From the NCBI GenBank assembly GCA_036924085.1, contig JAVGWX010000006.1, positions 41,631,746 through 41,695,745 of the forward strand: a stretch of DNA of 64,000 bases, read 5' to 3'. The translations under genes were made by a program, and so were the position numbers. The notes beneath the pieces are model-generated. The model did no database searches and had not been told where the DNA came from. It saw only the letters and a program-made list of their open reading frames with translations. This document shows positions 50,160 to 60,429 of this stretch, piece by piece. Numbering within the stretch: position 1 is the stretch's first letter; each line of letters begins with the position of its first letter. The DNA is from Ariolimax columbianus. Its lineage: Eukaryota; Mollusca; Gastropoda; Stylommatophora; Arionidae.

Positions 50160-51100
50160 GGAACAGCTTTTCTGGATTCGGAGATTTAGAAAGTGCTCTT
50201 TCTATGTAGGCTACAGCTTCAGTACATTGCTTGAGTTGACATAATAAAGTGATTGAGTTGACAGAAGCACAGAGAATGAATTGGCAGAAGAACAGTGAAT
50301 GAGTTGACAGAACCCCAGTGAATGGGTTGACAGAAGCACAGTGAATGGGTTGACAGAAGCACAGTAAATGAGTTAACAGAAGCAAAGTGAATGAGTTGAC
50401 AGAATAAAGTGAATGCGTTGATAGAGGCACAGTGAATGAGTTGACAGAACCATAGTGAATGGGTTGACAGAAGCACAGTGAATGAGTTGACAGAAGCACA
50501 GTGAATACGTTGACATAAGCACAGTGAATGAGTTGACAGAAGCACAGTGAATACGTTGATAGAAGCACAGTGAATGAGTTGACATGAGCACAGTGAATGA
50601 GTTGACAGAAAAAAGTGAATGGGTTGACAGAAGCACAGTGAATGAGTTGACAGCAACCAGAGTATCATAGCTGGCTCCTCGCATTAACGCCAGCAAATCA
50701 GCGCTGACCAAGACCCTATTCCGCCCCCAAACGGCGGTCCTGGAAACAGGCTGCACTAGTGTAGTCTATCTATAAGAATAGGGTTTGTAGTGGGACGGTA
50801 ACAGGGTACCGAAAAAAATTGCATGTGAAAGGCGATAAAGCGCTTTTATCACAACCTCGCTGAGAATTACGACAAAACGTTTCGTGATCATTTTTAAAAC
50901 GAACGCAGAAGAACAAGAAAAACAAGAACAAGAAGAAGAAAAACAAGAACAAGAAGAAAAACAAAAACAAGAAGAAGAAAAGAAGAAGAAGAAGAAGAAG
51001 AAGAAAAAGATGAAGAAGATGAAGTAGATGAATAAGAAGAACATTAAGTTGAACAAGTAAAATCAAAGAAGAAGAAGAAAGAGAAGAAGAAGAAGAAGTC
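50160..51100 (+). mobile_element. SVG retroposon inside R47, VNTR expanded to ~18 copies
   Basis: After a short 5' part, the 23-bp array (50235-50655) is followed by GCCAGCAAATCAGCGCTGAC, GACCCTATTCCGCC, GGTCCTGGAAACAGGCTGCA, then TGAAAGGCG and the end GAACGCAGAAGAACAAG with a purine tail to about 51098. The same order, with one repeat unit, is seen at 48235-48640; the body also matches 11175-11505. Insertion site: TTCTAT occurs on both sides (about 50199 and 51105), as expected of a short target-site duplication. Confidence 0.8.
50235..50655. repeat. 23-bp minisatellite, ~18 copies
   Basis: Units read CACAGTGAATGAGTTGACAG AAG with 1-2 bp length variants and changes such as AATACGTTGATAG. 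On the minus strand three frames give Cys/Ser/His/Val-rich repeats that are not genes. Confidence 0.95.
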
Positions 51101-51827
51101 AGTTCTATAGTTTATCATTTATGTTCGTGACTAATTTTCTTCAGTTCAATATGCAATTTTTGACACAATATTGCGAGTTTACGACTTACAGGATGCCAGA
51201 AATAAGATAAGACGAGAACAATGACCGAAGTACGTACGTCATGCATAGAAATATATATTTTTTTTTTCGTCGTGGTCGCTCGATCTCAAATAATCGCAGA
51301 GGCTTTGCTCATAAATTTTGCACGCTATCTTTATAACGTCTATTTTTTAATGAGATAATGAGGGAATGCTGTCACTTACTCCTTACGAGGATTCCACAGT
51401 TTTCGAAAGGATATTTTAACTGCGTGTCTGGTAACCTTACACCGGAATATGTCTGTGGGTTCAACGTTGAGTCTGTTAATCAGATCTATTCTTGGTTCTG
51501 CAGTTGCTGGTTCACTGTCTGAATATTACTTCATCTCTTATTGGTAATGAAGGGTCTGTTTGTTTTATAGAAGACTCATGTTATCGTCGTTTTTGTGAGG
51601 GTTCTGTCAGGCCCTAATAAAATGATGTCTTAAAATGTGACTGACAGTGCAGTCTAACAACTATGGGATAGAAGACGCAATATATAGGATGTTTGTATAG
51701 ACCGCTGTTTGTACGAGACAAATGAAATAAACATTCTCAGTTTGAAATGAACATTCAAACAGAAACATGTTCTATACATCAAGAATGTGTAAAATAGTGA
51801 ATAACTTGTTTCCTTGGAATTTAGAAG

Positions 51828-52320
51828 AATAAGAAGAACACAAAGAAGAAGAAAAAGACGAAAAAGGAAAAATAGAATTTGAAACAGGACGAAAAAGAAA
51901 ACAAAGAACAAGTAGAAGAACTAGAATAAGAAGAAGAAGAAGAAGAAGAAGAAAAAGAAGAAGAAGAAAAAGAAGAATAAGAAAAAGAAGAAGAAGAAGA
52001 AACAAAAAAGCATTTGGAAAAAAATGAAAAAGAAGAAGACGGTGAAGATGGATAAGAATATAAAGAAGAAAGGTAAAAGAAAGAAGAAAAGGAGAAGAAA
52101 GAAAATTAAGAATGTAGACAAGGCGATGATGAAGGAAGAAGATGATGGGAAAGACAAGAACAAGAAGAACATGAATAAGAAGACGGACCAAAAGGAGATA
52201 ATGATAGTGATTAATTAAAATAACAAAAGCAAGAAGAAAAAGGAGATAGGGAAAGAGAAGGAGCAGACGAAAGGGAAGAAGAAGGAGGAAAGGTAAAAGG
52301 AAAGGAGTCCGAGAAAAAAA
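51828..52320. repeat. Long purine tract (GAA-rich) in R47 unit B
   Basis: About 490 bp of GAA/AAG/AAAAG repeats with few pyrimidines, ending at a diverged R47 junction. It occupies the same place in its unit as the tracts at 49300-49862 and 53645-53880. Confidence 0.95.
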
Positions 52321-53194
52321 AAGATAAACAAACGCAATGTTTTGTATACCACTTCTCTTCGAATCTGTTTATGTACATCAAAGAATTGACATCTTTAAAT
52401 GTCTTTATGTCTTAAATTAAGCAGCTGCGTTTTCCCTCTACATGTTAAACAAATTCAAATAAATAATGCACATTCCAAAAGAAAAAGGCTTCAAAAACAA
52501 TACCAAAAACGAAGCCAGTTAAGTCTGTTGACGTCCAAGACACAAACAATCAGGGATGGGCTGCCCCGTTGCTTGTGCGGTCACCAAAGCACGCGAATAT
52601 GTCCGTATCAATAAATGAATCTGTCAGAATCATGTGATTCTTCCGGAAGGCTGAGAAGGTCTTCTGGGTGCCAATATTTAAAAAAAATACAACCTTTCTA
52701 TACTTTATCATTTATGTTCGTGACAGCATAATCTAAAAATAAGTTCTTCGGTTGAATGTGATACGTGCTACACAATTGTGGGGGTTTACGACGTATAGAA
52801 TGCCAGAAATAGAAATCAGAAGTTTTTCACAAACGAAGACCAAAGCTTGTGTTAGTATGTTTATGATGCATTGGTAATTTCTTGTACTTCGCGGTTATTG
52901 GCTCTCAAATTGCTGGAGATGTGTTTTTCTTAAGATTGACATTTTCTAGGTGTTTCTTGTTGCAATACTATGTATCCTTCGAGTGGTCCGGAGAGAGCAT
53001 GCTGTCACTCTGTTCTGTACGAATATTCAACGGACCTCCAGAATGTTTTACTGCTTGTTTGGCATCGCTACAGGATACATGTCAACGGGTCAGATGCTAT
53101 ATCTGATAAGCCGATGTTTTTTTTTAAATTCTGAAGTTGACCGTTCGAAGTTGAATATTGTTACTTGATGTGCTATTGGTTATTTTTTGGTGAA

Positions 53195-53447
53195 ATGTTT
53201 TTTTTTTTTGCGTTCGCCTTATTTCTCTATTCCCCAAGCCGGTGTGTGTAGCACTGTGGCTTTTATTTTGCGACTGTCTGCCCAGTGCTTCCGACTTCAG
53301 CATGCATTTAATGTAAGGGTCTGCTTCCTCCTGCATTTTCTAAGGATTTGCTTCCCCGGGATAACGGCCGGTGCTGTGATGGGGATCGAACACAGCACCT
53401 TCGGGTCGTGAGCCGTGTCACTTAACCACTAGTCCACGCCGTTCTCG
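53195..53447 (-). mobile_element. SINE A copy 3 inserted in R47
   Basis: On the minus strand: GGCGTGGACTAGTGGTTAAG (box A region), GTGTTCGATCCCC (box B), CGGCCGTTATCCCGGGGAAG, AATGCAGGAGGAAGCAG, CTGAAGTCGGAAGCACTGGG and an A-rich 3' end seen as poly-T at 53197-53209. It interrupts the R47 body between GCTATTGGT and TTATTGGTAATGAG, which probably includes a diverged target-site duplication. Confidence 0.88.
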
Positions 53448-53644
53448 TTATTGGTAATGAGTAGTATGCTTCTAACCATAATGGGATAGAAGGCGCTACA
53501 ACTCGTGGCATTGTAGACGCCACAGTTTATGCGGTACAAATCTATCCTGAGAATAAAGGAACATTTTGAGTTTTTAATGAATTTCAAGAAATGAACAATT
53601 TCCATATGCTCCGACGGTATAAGATAGTGACACGTTGTTTCCTT

Positions 53645-53880
53645 GGAAATCAGTAGAAGAGAAAAGAAAAGAAAGAGAGAAAGAAAAACAAGACGAAGGA
53701 GGTGAAGGCAAAAGAGAACAGAAAGATGATGAAGTGGGAAAAGGGGGAGGAGGAGAAACAGACGAAGAAGAAAAAGACAAAAAAAAGTCGAAGAAGAAGC
53801 AGCAGAAGAAAAAGATGAAAGAAAGGAAGAAGAAAAAGAGGTAGAAGAAAATGAAGAACAACAACAAAAAGATAAAGAAG
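53645..53880. repeat. Purine tract (GAA-rich) in R47 unit C
   Basis: About 235 bp of purine-rich repeats before the R47 junction at 53880. Confidence 0.95.
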
Positions 53881-54092
53881 ATATCAGAACATGTTTTATT
53901 TACCACTTATCTTAGGTGTTGTTTGTTTTAACCATATATTTTATTTCTTCAAATTTCTTTCTTATTAAGTTTGAAATCTGCTTCTTCCCTGCAGAAGTCA
54001 ACCAGAAATGATGTACAATCAACAAAGCCCTAGAAAACATCACACAAAAAGTGAAATTAATTACGTCTGTCGACATCCGCAAAATATGCAAT

Positions 54093-54404
54093 ATTGTGCA
54101 GAGTGACCGGCAGACAGATAACTGTAGGACAGAGTGACCGCAGACAGATAACTGTAGGGCAGAGTGACCGGCAGACAGATAACTGTAGGGCAGAGTGACC
54201 GGCAGACAGATAACTGTAGGGCAGAGTGACCGACAGACAGATAACTGTAGGACAGAGTGACCGCAGACAGATAACTGTAGGGCAGAGTGACCGGCAGACA
54301 GATAACTGTAGGGCAGAGTGACCGGCAGACAGATAACTGTAGGGCAGAGTGACCGGCAGACAGATAACTGTAGGGCAGAGTAACCGGCAGACAGATAACT
54401 GACT
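54093..54404. repeat. 30-31 bp minisatellite, ~10 copies
   Basis: Units read CAGAGTGACCGGCAGACAGA then TAACTGTAGGG; two units lack one G (GACCGCAG). It sits inside the R47 head after ACGTCTGTCGACATCCGC and before ACACGCGAATCTGTCC. In other R47 units the corresponding interval is short and not repeated. Confidence 0.95.
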
Positions 54405-54464
54405 AGGGAAGATAATGAAACACGCGAATCTGTCCACGTTTAGAGATTACCAAAGGCAAAGACA

Positions 54465-54625
54465 AAGGCCCTGTCCATCGTAGACGATGATGGCATAATT
54501 TATTTGCTAGCGATATTTTTAGTAAGCACTCGTGAAAAAGTCGACGGAATCCGAAGTCGAACCAACACCACCTGATCACAAGGCCGACGGCTTAATCACT
54601 TCGCCACGAAATCTCCATAGAGATG
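54465..54625 (-). mobile_element. SINE C copy 2
   Basis: The minus strand reads GATTTCGTGGCGAAGTGATT (box A region) and TGGTTCGACTTC (box B), matching the head of SINE C at 41676-41924. The body (54465-54540) is diverged. Confidence 0.7.
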
Positions 54626-54639
54626 AACAACGTTAACAT

Positions 54640-55400
54640 TAAAAGATGATTGCTCGGGACGAGATTGACGGCACCTGGGGGAGAAAATACACCTCTCAGA
54701 TCGCTTATCGCGTCATTTATTATCATCGTGGCAAAATCTTGTTCCTCTACGTTTACATTCATCCTCAAATCAAGGTCCCGGTTTCTCTTACAAAGGTTTG
54801 TGCGGCTGTTTCATCTCCATACAGCTTTTGTCTTATATCTATCTCGCGAGGCCAGTATTGTTCCCTCTTTTGCTGCGTGAGCATGCAGCTTTGTAGGATG
54901 TGTTCCACGGTCATGATATGCTTCCCACATGGGCACCTGTCAACTGTCTCAATCCTCATTTTGTTGTAAAGATGACCCTTGAGTTTGTTATGCCCAGTTC
55001 TCAGTCTGAAGAAGATGATTTGCTCTTCTCTAGTTAAAGTAGCTATCTTCTTTTCGGAAGTCGGAGAGTTGATCAACCTATTTTCCCCTGAAGTTGGCTT
55101 TAATTATGGTCTATGCCTCATTATATGTAATGCTCAGGTCTGTTTGTGGGAATGCTCCTCCACACTTTGATAGTTTGTCTGCAGCTTCATTGCCTTCAAT
55201 ATTGCAGTAGGGTGGGATTCAAAGTACGACCAACATTGGGAGTTCTGCTGAGAGCCGTTTCATTGAGAACATACATTGCTCGAGATCTTCATCTGTTGTT
55301 TTAGCGCAGCTAATACTGACGTGGCATCAGTCAGGAAGATTATTTCTGTGTTCATGAAATAGGCTGGAAATAGAACATGCTGTCCCTCCTGTTCTCACGT
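54640..55400 (-). pseudogene. J3 Jockey-like LINE, RNase H domain and C-terminus
   Basis: Minus-strand frames give MNTEIIFLTDATSVLAAL (RNase H Asp), a degraded HCNIEGNEAADKLSKCGGAF (His and final Asp region), then LTREEQIIFFRLRTGHNKLK, RCPCGKHIMTVEHILQSC (zinc-knuckle-like) and FVRETGTLI with a stop at about 54765. It is related to J1 but distinct. Stops in the RNase H part show it is inactive. Another 3' end of this family is at 10385-10500. Confidence 0.85.
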
Positions 55401-55555
55401 GGATGCGGCAGACCTGGAGAACATGTTCTAATGTTAATTTAATCTCCACCATACATCTACATGTTAGTCTACTCGACTGCATTTCTGTTTCGGTCCAAAG
55501 TTGTTTTTTTTTGTCTGCAAGATAATTTCACATCATATACTGATCCAAATGGTCT

Positions 55556-55842
55556 GTCGGGGATTTTGTGTAGGACAAGGACAAGAATAACATCACAACA
55601 CCACAGCCCCACGGAGAGTATGTCGCAAGAGGCGACTATCTGTGTGACATGGCATAATACCGATCATGGTTAGGTGCTTTGTTGAGAGCAGCACAGATGG
55701 CGCCTAACATACTGTAGGTCTCCTTTCTTTTAGTGTTTGAGTCTATTAAGATGGTCTCACACATCGATTAACCACCCTCCGCGGCACTTGTCCCAACATA
55801 ACGGGGTAATAAGCTGCTCGAGCCTAGCCCGCAAATCAGGAA
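55556..55842 (+). repeat. Interspersed repeat family H, copy 4 (3' end missing)
   Basis: GATTTTGTGTAGGACAAGGA, AAGAGGCGACTATCTGTGTG, GGCGCCTAACATACTGTAGG, CTCACACATCGATTAACCAC and CTGCTCGAGCCTAGCCCGCA match the other copies. It stops before the CCTGTAGAAGTAC end and runs into a 24-bp array. Bases 55401-55555 are unassigned. Confidence 0.8.
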
Positions 55843-55925
55843 ATACCAATATGTGAATCTGCTTCTATACCAATATGGGAATCTGTGTCTATACCAATAC
55901 GTGAATATGTGTCTATACCAATACT
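55843..55925. repeat. 24-bp tandem repeat, ~3 copies
   Basis: TACCAATATGTGAATCTGCT and variants recur at 24-bp spacing, then merge into the 37-bp array. Confidence 0.85.
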
Positions 55926-56130
55926 GACCATGACGTCGCGTCAGTGTCGGGCACAACATACTGACCAAGACGTCGCGTCAGGGTCAGGCACAATATACTT
56001 ACAATGACGTCGCGTCAGAGTCAAGCACAACATACTGACCAGGACGTCAAGTCAGGGTCAGGCACAATATACTTACAATGACGTCGCGTCAGTGTCAGGC
56101 ACAATATACTCACCAAGATCTCTATCGCAC
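55926..56130. repeat. 37-bp minisatellite, ~5.5 copies, related to the 13958 array
   Basis: Units read ACTGACCAAGACGTCGCGTC then AGGGTCAGGCACAATAT, period ~37 bp. The reverse complement aligns with the unit at 13958-14790 over ATATT..G.CTGACCCTGAC and the TGATCAGT end. Each contains GACGTC, a palindrome with a CRE/ATF-like core, and often CGCG. It lies 5' of a family D body, the same arrangement as at 13655-14790. Confidence 0.9.
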
Positions 56131-56960
56131 TTCCGTGTAGCGATCCTTGGAAACATGATGTTTTCAAGGCAGTCTGACTGACGATATGTGGATTGACGTG
56201 ATCACCGTTGTAGTGAGCGTTACGCAGATGAATGGAAGCATAACACAAATTTGGGACACATGGGAGGGGTAGTGCCTCTTGTGGCGGATATGTAGTGCCC
56301 AAACTAGGGTAGTTTGTCCATTATTGATCCTCATCTGGCACTCGACTCTCGCTTGTGGCTTTACGTAGCTGCCAGCATGCGACAGTGGCCACACCCCGGG
56401 CAACGGTTTAGACTTGACCGGCTAAACGAAGTGATAGTAGCCGATATGTCTAATAAAAGCAAGGTGATATAGGTCTTGTCTACCTAAGCATGTGAAAACT
56501 GGATTCGGCGGACTGTGCGGAAGAGCCACTGGCTGGTCAACGGGCAGCAAGGTGACTGCAAGCAACTCGATGTGGAGTGTTTGGAGCATAGCTAGACACA
56601 CAATATCCCTTTGGTCGTCCACTGCATTTGAATTACTATTCCAGTCGTCTTGATCATATCTTGCAATTAGATCAAATGGAATCAGGACGAGAGAGTGAAG
56701 CTGACGCTGCGCAACTTACTCTCACTTAAATCCAATTCTCGGGCAAGTCATATTGTTATCTTATCACAGAAGACAATGTGGTCGTCTTCGGAAACTATGA
56801 ACAAACAACGACAAGCATGCACAGCCTGGAGGAGAGTGGTCCACCCTCATCAGTACGCTTGGGATTTGAGCAAAGCTACCCCAACCCGTCACTTAGCGTC
56901 TTTTTCATAGCGTACAAAAATAGTAAACTTACCCATTGTGGACATTAAACAACAATAACA
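56131..56960 (+). mobile_element. Family D retroposon, interrupted by a ~550-bp segment
   Basis: 56145-56255 holds the 5' body (CTTGGAAACATGATGTTTTC, AGTCTGACTGACGATATGTG, GATCACCGTTGTAGTGAGCG). The body resumes at 56816 (CAGCCTGGAGGAGAGTGGTC, TCAGTACGCTTGGGATTTGA) and ends in CATTAAACAACAATAACAA. The intervening 56256-56815 is not recognised; it contains ACACCCCGGGCAACGG. Together with the 37-bp array it gives the full family D layout: array, body, (AAC)n tail. Confidence 0.75.
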
Positions 56961-58374
56961 ATCTTCTCAATGAAGCCTTAGAATGTAAGGGGAGCCGCCA
57001 ACAAAGACATGTGGTCAACTCAGCACGAATTGCTTCCATCAACAAAGAGACTTTGCCAACTAATTGTGTGCACCTGTTCTCATGTCATTACGTAAAAAAA
57101 AAGCACATTTCTTGTCCTAGATACGGCTTGATTAACTAGGGTCTATTATAAACAACAGAGAAATTAGCTACTTTCAGGACATCCTCAAGTTCTCCAGCCA
57201 CATGTCATTAATATTTTCGACACCTTTTCTTGAATCCTAATCTCAAAGCAGTCTCCATCTATCTGCCTGCACCGTTCCTCTCTAACTGAATCACCTTGTG
57301 GTCTTTTCGTATGTCGCCGCCCATAGCTTACCCGGCTCTTTCCACTTCTTTCGCCATCCTGTCCACCTCATCCGCATTTAACTGTCATTTTGGGTTCTTG
57401 CCCCTGTCTCGCAATTAGTGACCTGACTGTTTCTTTATTAGGTAAACCCTTGTTTATATATATTAATATCCGCCATTGTGTAATAATCCCTTTCTCTTTG
57501 ATTTGATTGTTCATTATTGTTGTAATGTGTGTCCCTGACGAAGGCCTATTGATCGTAACGTAGGTTTCGTTCGTGTTTTCATCTCGGTGCGTATCTGACC
57601 ATACCCCTTTACGATTTTTTTTACACCACAAGCTTTATAACTGTCCACTATAACCTATCAGCACATCTGTCTCATTCTCCGTAGACCATTCCCGTGGCGT
57701 CCTGCCCCTAGTATATGTACCCTGAATAAAGAAACCCTGGGCTGCCCACACTGCAGAATTCCCGTCTCGCCCCCCCCCCCCCTCAACTGGTGTAATCCAA
57801 AGGAATGCAGAGCATGACATTTTGGCACAACTATATACCCTTAGAGATACCATAAAGACATCTATAGATAAAGACAGAGTACTACACACAAACGGACAAA
57901 TCGCTCACCATATTCTTAGGCCAGTCTTACAACAATTTGGTTTCTCCTTTAAGATCTAGGAGTTTTTGTTAAAATTTAGGGAGCTTGTCATGTTTCTGGA
58001 GACATTGTTTTTTTTTCCTTTTTGGCTTATTTCATGGAAATTAAGGTCACCAGACTATCAATTAATTGTTAAATTTAGCTAACGAACGAGTCGAGATTAA
58101 AAGCTGGCATTCTAGAATCCATGTTGTCAACAACGTTTTTAGCTGTTGTTTGGAAAGAATCATAGAAAAACACAGACAATCGACAGTAATCATGCTCCAA
58201 TAATTGTCTCTCGTTTGTGGTTGAACGGACGTTTAAATCATTTTCTTGATGACATTTATATGTTGTTTACGCTCTCCAATCATTCAACGGTAAAAGGTTT
58301 TAGTGGTAAAAAAATAAAAATTCAATCCATTGAGTATATAATGTTGCAGATGTTATAACACTTGTTTTTTTTAC
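56961..58374. other. Mostly unassigned stretch
   Basis: No coding frame here has a recognisable motif. A hammerhead-like core (CTGACGA then GTAAC) lies at 57535-57559, and a C run of about 12 bases at 57769-57782. A frame at 58146-58358 is short and unrecognised. Confidence 0.4.
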
Positions 58375-58530
58375 TTAATGACATAATTTGTTTGTTTTAT
58401 CACGTTATGATATAATTTGTTTGTAGTGTCACTTTATGATGTAATTTGTTTGTGTTGTCACTTTATGATACAATATGTTTGTGTTGTCACTTTATGACAT
58501 TTTCGTTTGTGTTGTCACTTAATTACAAAG
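58375..58530. repeat. ~29-bp tandem repeat, ~5 copies
   Basis: TTATGATATAATTTGTTTGT then GTTGTCACT recurs at 29-30 bp spacing with substitutions. Bases 58531-58924 have no recognised feature. Confidence 0.85.
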
Positions 58531-58924
58531 CGAAGTCTCGTTTTGTTTTTATTCTGGTACGGTCACTGAACCATTCCCTTAATATGTTTTTATTGATTTT
58601 TGACCATTATTGATCTGATGTGCTGGAAATGTTTTTTCAGACCGAAACGGGTGCTGGGTCGGCTCAGCCTTAAATGGGTACTGGTTCAGTCCGGGAAGTT
58701 AAAGCGACGACTGAGAGGAGATGGTTCATGAAGCCGAGCCTTTGAAATGTGAAATCGCTAACATACTTTTTTATAGTCTGGTATGAGATTCCCAAAGGTG
58801 TTAAGAAAGGTGTTCATTTGTCTCGACTTATTCAATACATACGTGAAGAATATCATGTGAAAGGTAAAAACAGATACAAATTATGTCAATTTCGACGCAT
58901 TCTTAAATGAAGGAAAGGCGATTC

Positions 58925-59278
58925 CATAACTAAGATATGCGGATGACACCTTTACGCTCCCAAACAGCGGGCCTAAAAAACTGCCTACGTCCATTCAGAA
59001 GTGTAGCGAAGATCAAAACCTTTTCTTAATTACCAAAAAGCCAAGACAATGAACATTGACACTCACAGACCCCAACCCAAGATCACGATGGGTAATGAGG
59101 AAATTGAACCGATGGATTATATTGAACACCTCATCTCAATGAAAACAAACGATGGGGACCATGCAAAGAAAATAAGGAGACGATTTTGTACAGTGATGCA
59201 GAAACTGAATAGTATGCAACACGTGTGACACAATACTAAAAAAGAATTGAAGATACTCAGAACTTGCGAATTGCAGAT
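58925..59278 (+). pseudogene. LINE reverse-transcriptase fragment around the catalytic box
   Basis: The plus strand reads IRYADDTFTLPNSGPK (catalytic YADD box), then in shifted frames MNIDTHRPQPKITMGNEEIE, DGDHAKKIRRRF and VMQKLNSMQH. This is the RT motif C to connection segment of an RTE-like LINE, as at 22490-22810. It stops at about 59278, where the J1 insertion begins. Confidence 0.8.
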
Positions 59279-59394
59279 GGCAATGTAGGGATACTTCTTC
59301 TTCTTCTTCTTCGTACGCTGTCAGACGTCAACCTGTATTTTTTCGAAAAAAGCAGCGGTCATCCTGAGAATGTCGACACTGCCATTGAGCTTGT

Positions 59395-60315
59395 CTAGTG
59401 TTGCCACTGGTGATGGCCACATATCTTTCTCTGATCCTCGTATGTCGGGCAGTTTTGCAGCAGATGTTCAGCGGTCATTTTCCCAGTACCGCACGTGCAT
59501 TCGTCAATGCCACCTAGCTTCAATTTATTGAATAGGTGGTACCTCAGTCTATTGTGGCCATTGCGAAGTTTGAAGACCACGACCTGCTCTCTTCTGTTCA
59601 ACTGGTAATAGGCATCGTTTTTTATGTAGCCAGTATGTTCTGTTTCCCATTTGGTCATGTATCTAGCTCTAATAAGCCTTTTTGACTCTTCGTATGTCAC
59701 ACTATCTGGTTGTGGTAGTCTTGCACATTCTTTTGCCAGTCTATCTGCCTCCTCGTTGCCTTGGGTGTTACAGTGGGATGGAACCCACTGTACCACTACT
59801 CTTTTTGGTGTGGACTGCTGGCATAGTTGACAGAGTACTGCTCTTAAATCATTAAGTTCAGTATTTTTCTGGCTTTTTAGTGCTGTGACTACTGCCAGTG
59901 CATCTGTAAACAGGACTATATGGCTTTCATTTCTTTTGCATGTCACCATTTCTTCTACTGCACCCATCAGTGCCTCTGCCTCCGCTCTGAAATTGCTTGA
60001 GTATTTTCCAGTTGCCACTGACAGTGTTATTTTTCTACCATTTGGTAGGCTCGGGAATACGCCTGCTCCTCCGTTCTGTGTTGTGTTTGTTACAGAGCCG
60101 TCGGTGTATGCATGAGTCCAGTCCATGCTTGGGTAGTTTTTCGTTATGTACCTCATGGTTATGTCTCTTCTTTCTTTTTCAGTCTGGCTGTTCTTGTTTC
60201 CAATACCTGGTATATTTTCTACCACCTCTGGAACTATATGCTGCCTGCAGGTAGGTTTGCGTACAGTAGGGATGGGCTTTGGTCTTGTTAATGCGTTCAT
60301 AGGTTCTTCGCTCAT
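59395..60315 (-). pseudogene. J1 pol: RNase H domain and CCHC-like C-terminus
   Basis: A 306-codon open frame. RNase H motifs in order: AYTDGSV (first Asp, residue ~70), NFRAEAEALMGA (Glu), LFTDALAVVTAL (second Asp), WVPSHC and GNEEADRLAKE (His and final Asp). All four catalytic carboxylates are visible. Then QVVVFKLRNGHNRLRYHLFN and CTCGTGKMTAEHLLQNC. The domain would degrade RNA in the RNA:DNA hybrid during retrotransposition. The N-terminal Met used here is internal; in an intact element this is the C-terminal part of pol. Confidence 0.9.
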
Positions 60316-60429
60316 CTTTGCTTTGGCTATTTCTGCACAGTGTCTCCGCTTTAGTTTCCCACTTCCGAAATAGTTTAGTCACTGGTGCATTGGATGGTCA
60401 GTCAGTCTTCTGAGTTTCTTAGATTGCTG

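Larger units (their letters stand above)
45700..54450 (+). repeat. R47 degenerate macrosatellite (units ~1.5-2.6 kb before insertions)
   Basis: The same order of modules recurs: body with TTTCGTCGT...CATCATACCGT, a purine tract, a junction (GAAGATATC...TTATTT) at 45932, 49864 and 53880 (diverged at 52320), a head with CAAAAACAAAGCTAGTTAA, CGAATATGTCCGTATCAAT and GTGATTCT, then TTTATCATTTATGTTCGTGA, CACAATTGTGG...TTTACGAC and back to the body. At least four units are visible. Units starting at 45932 and 49864 contain an SVG insertion; the one at 52320 does not. CR1-like, H and SINE A insertions interrupt it. No coding function is evident; Lys/Glu- or Phe/Leu-rich frames are composition artefacts. 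Confidence 0.8.
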
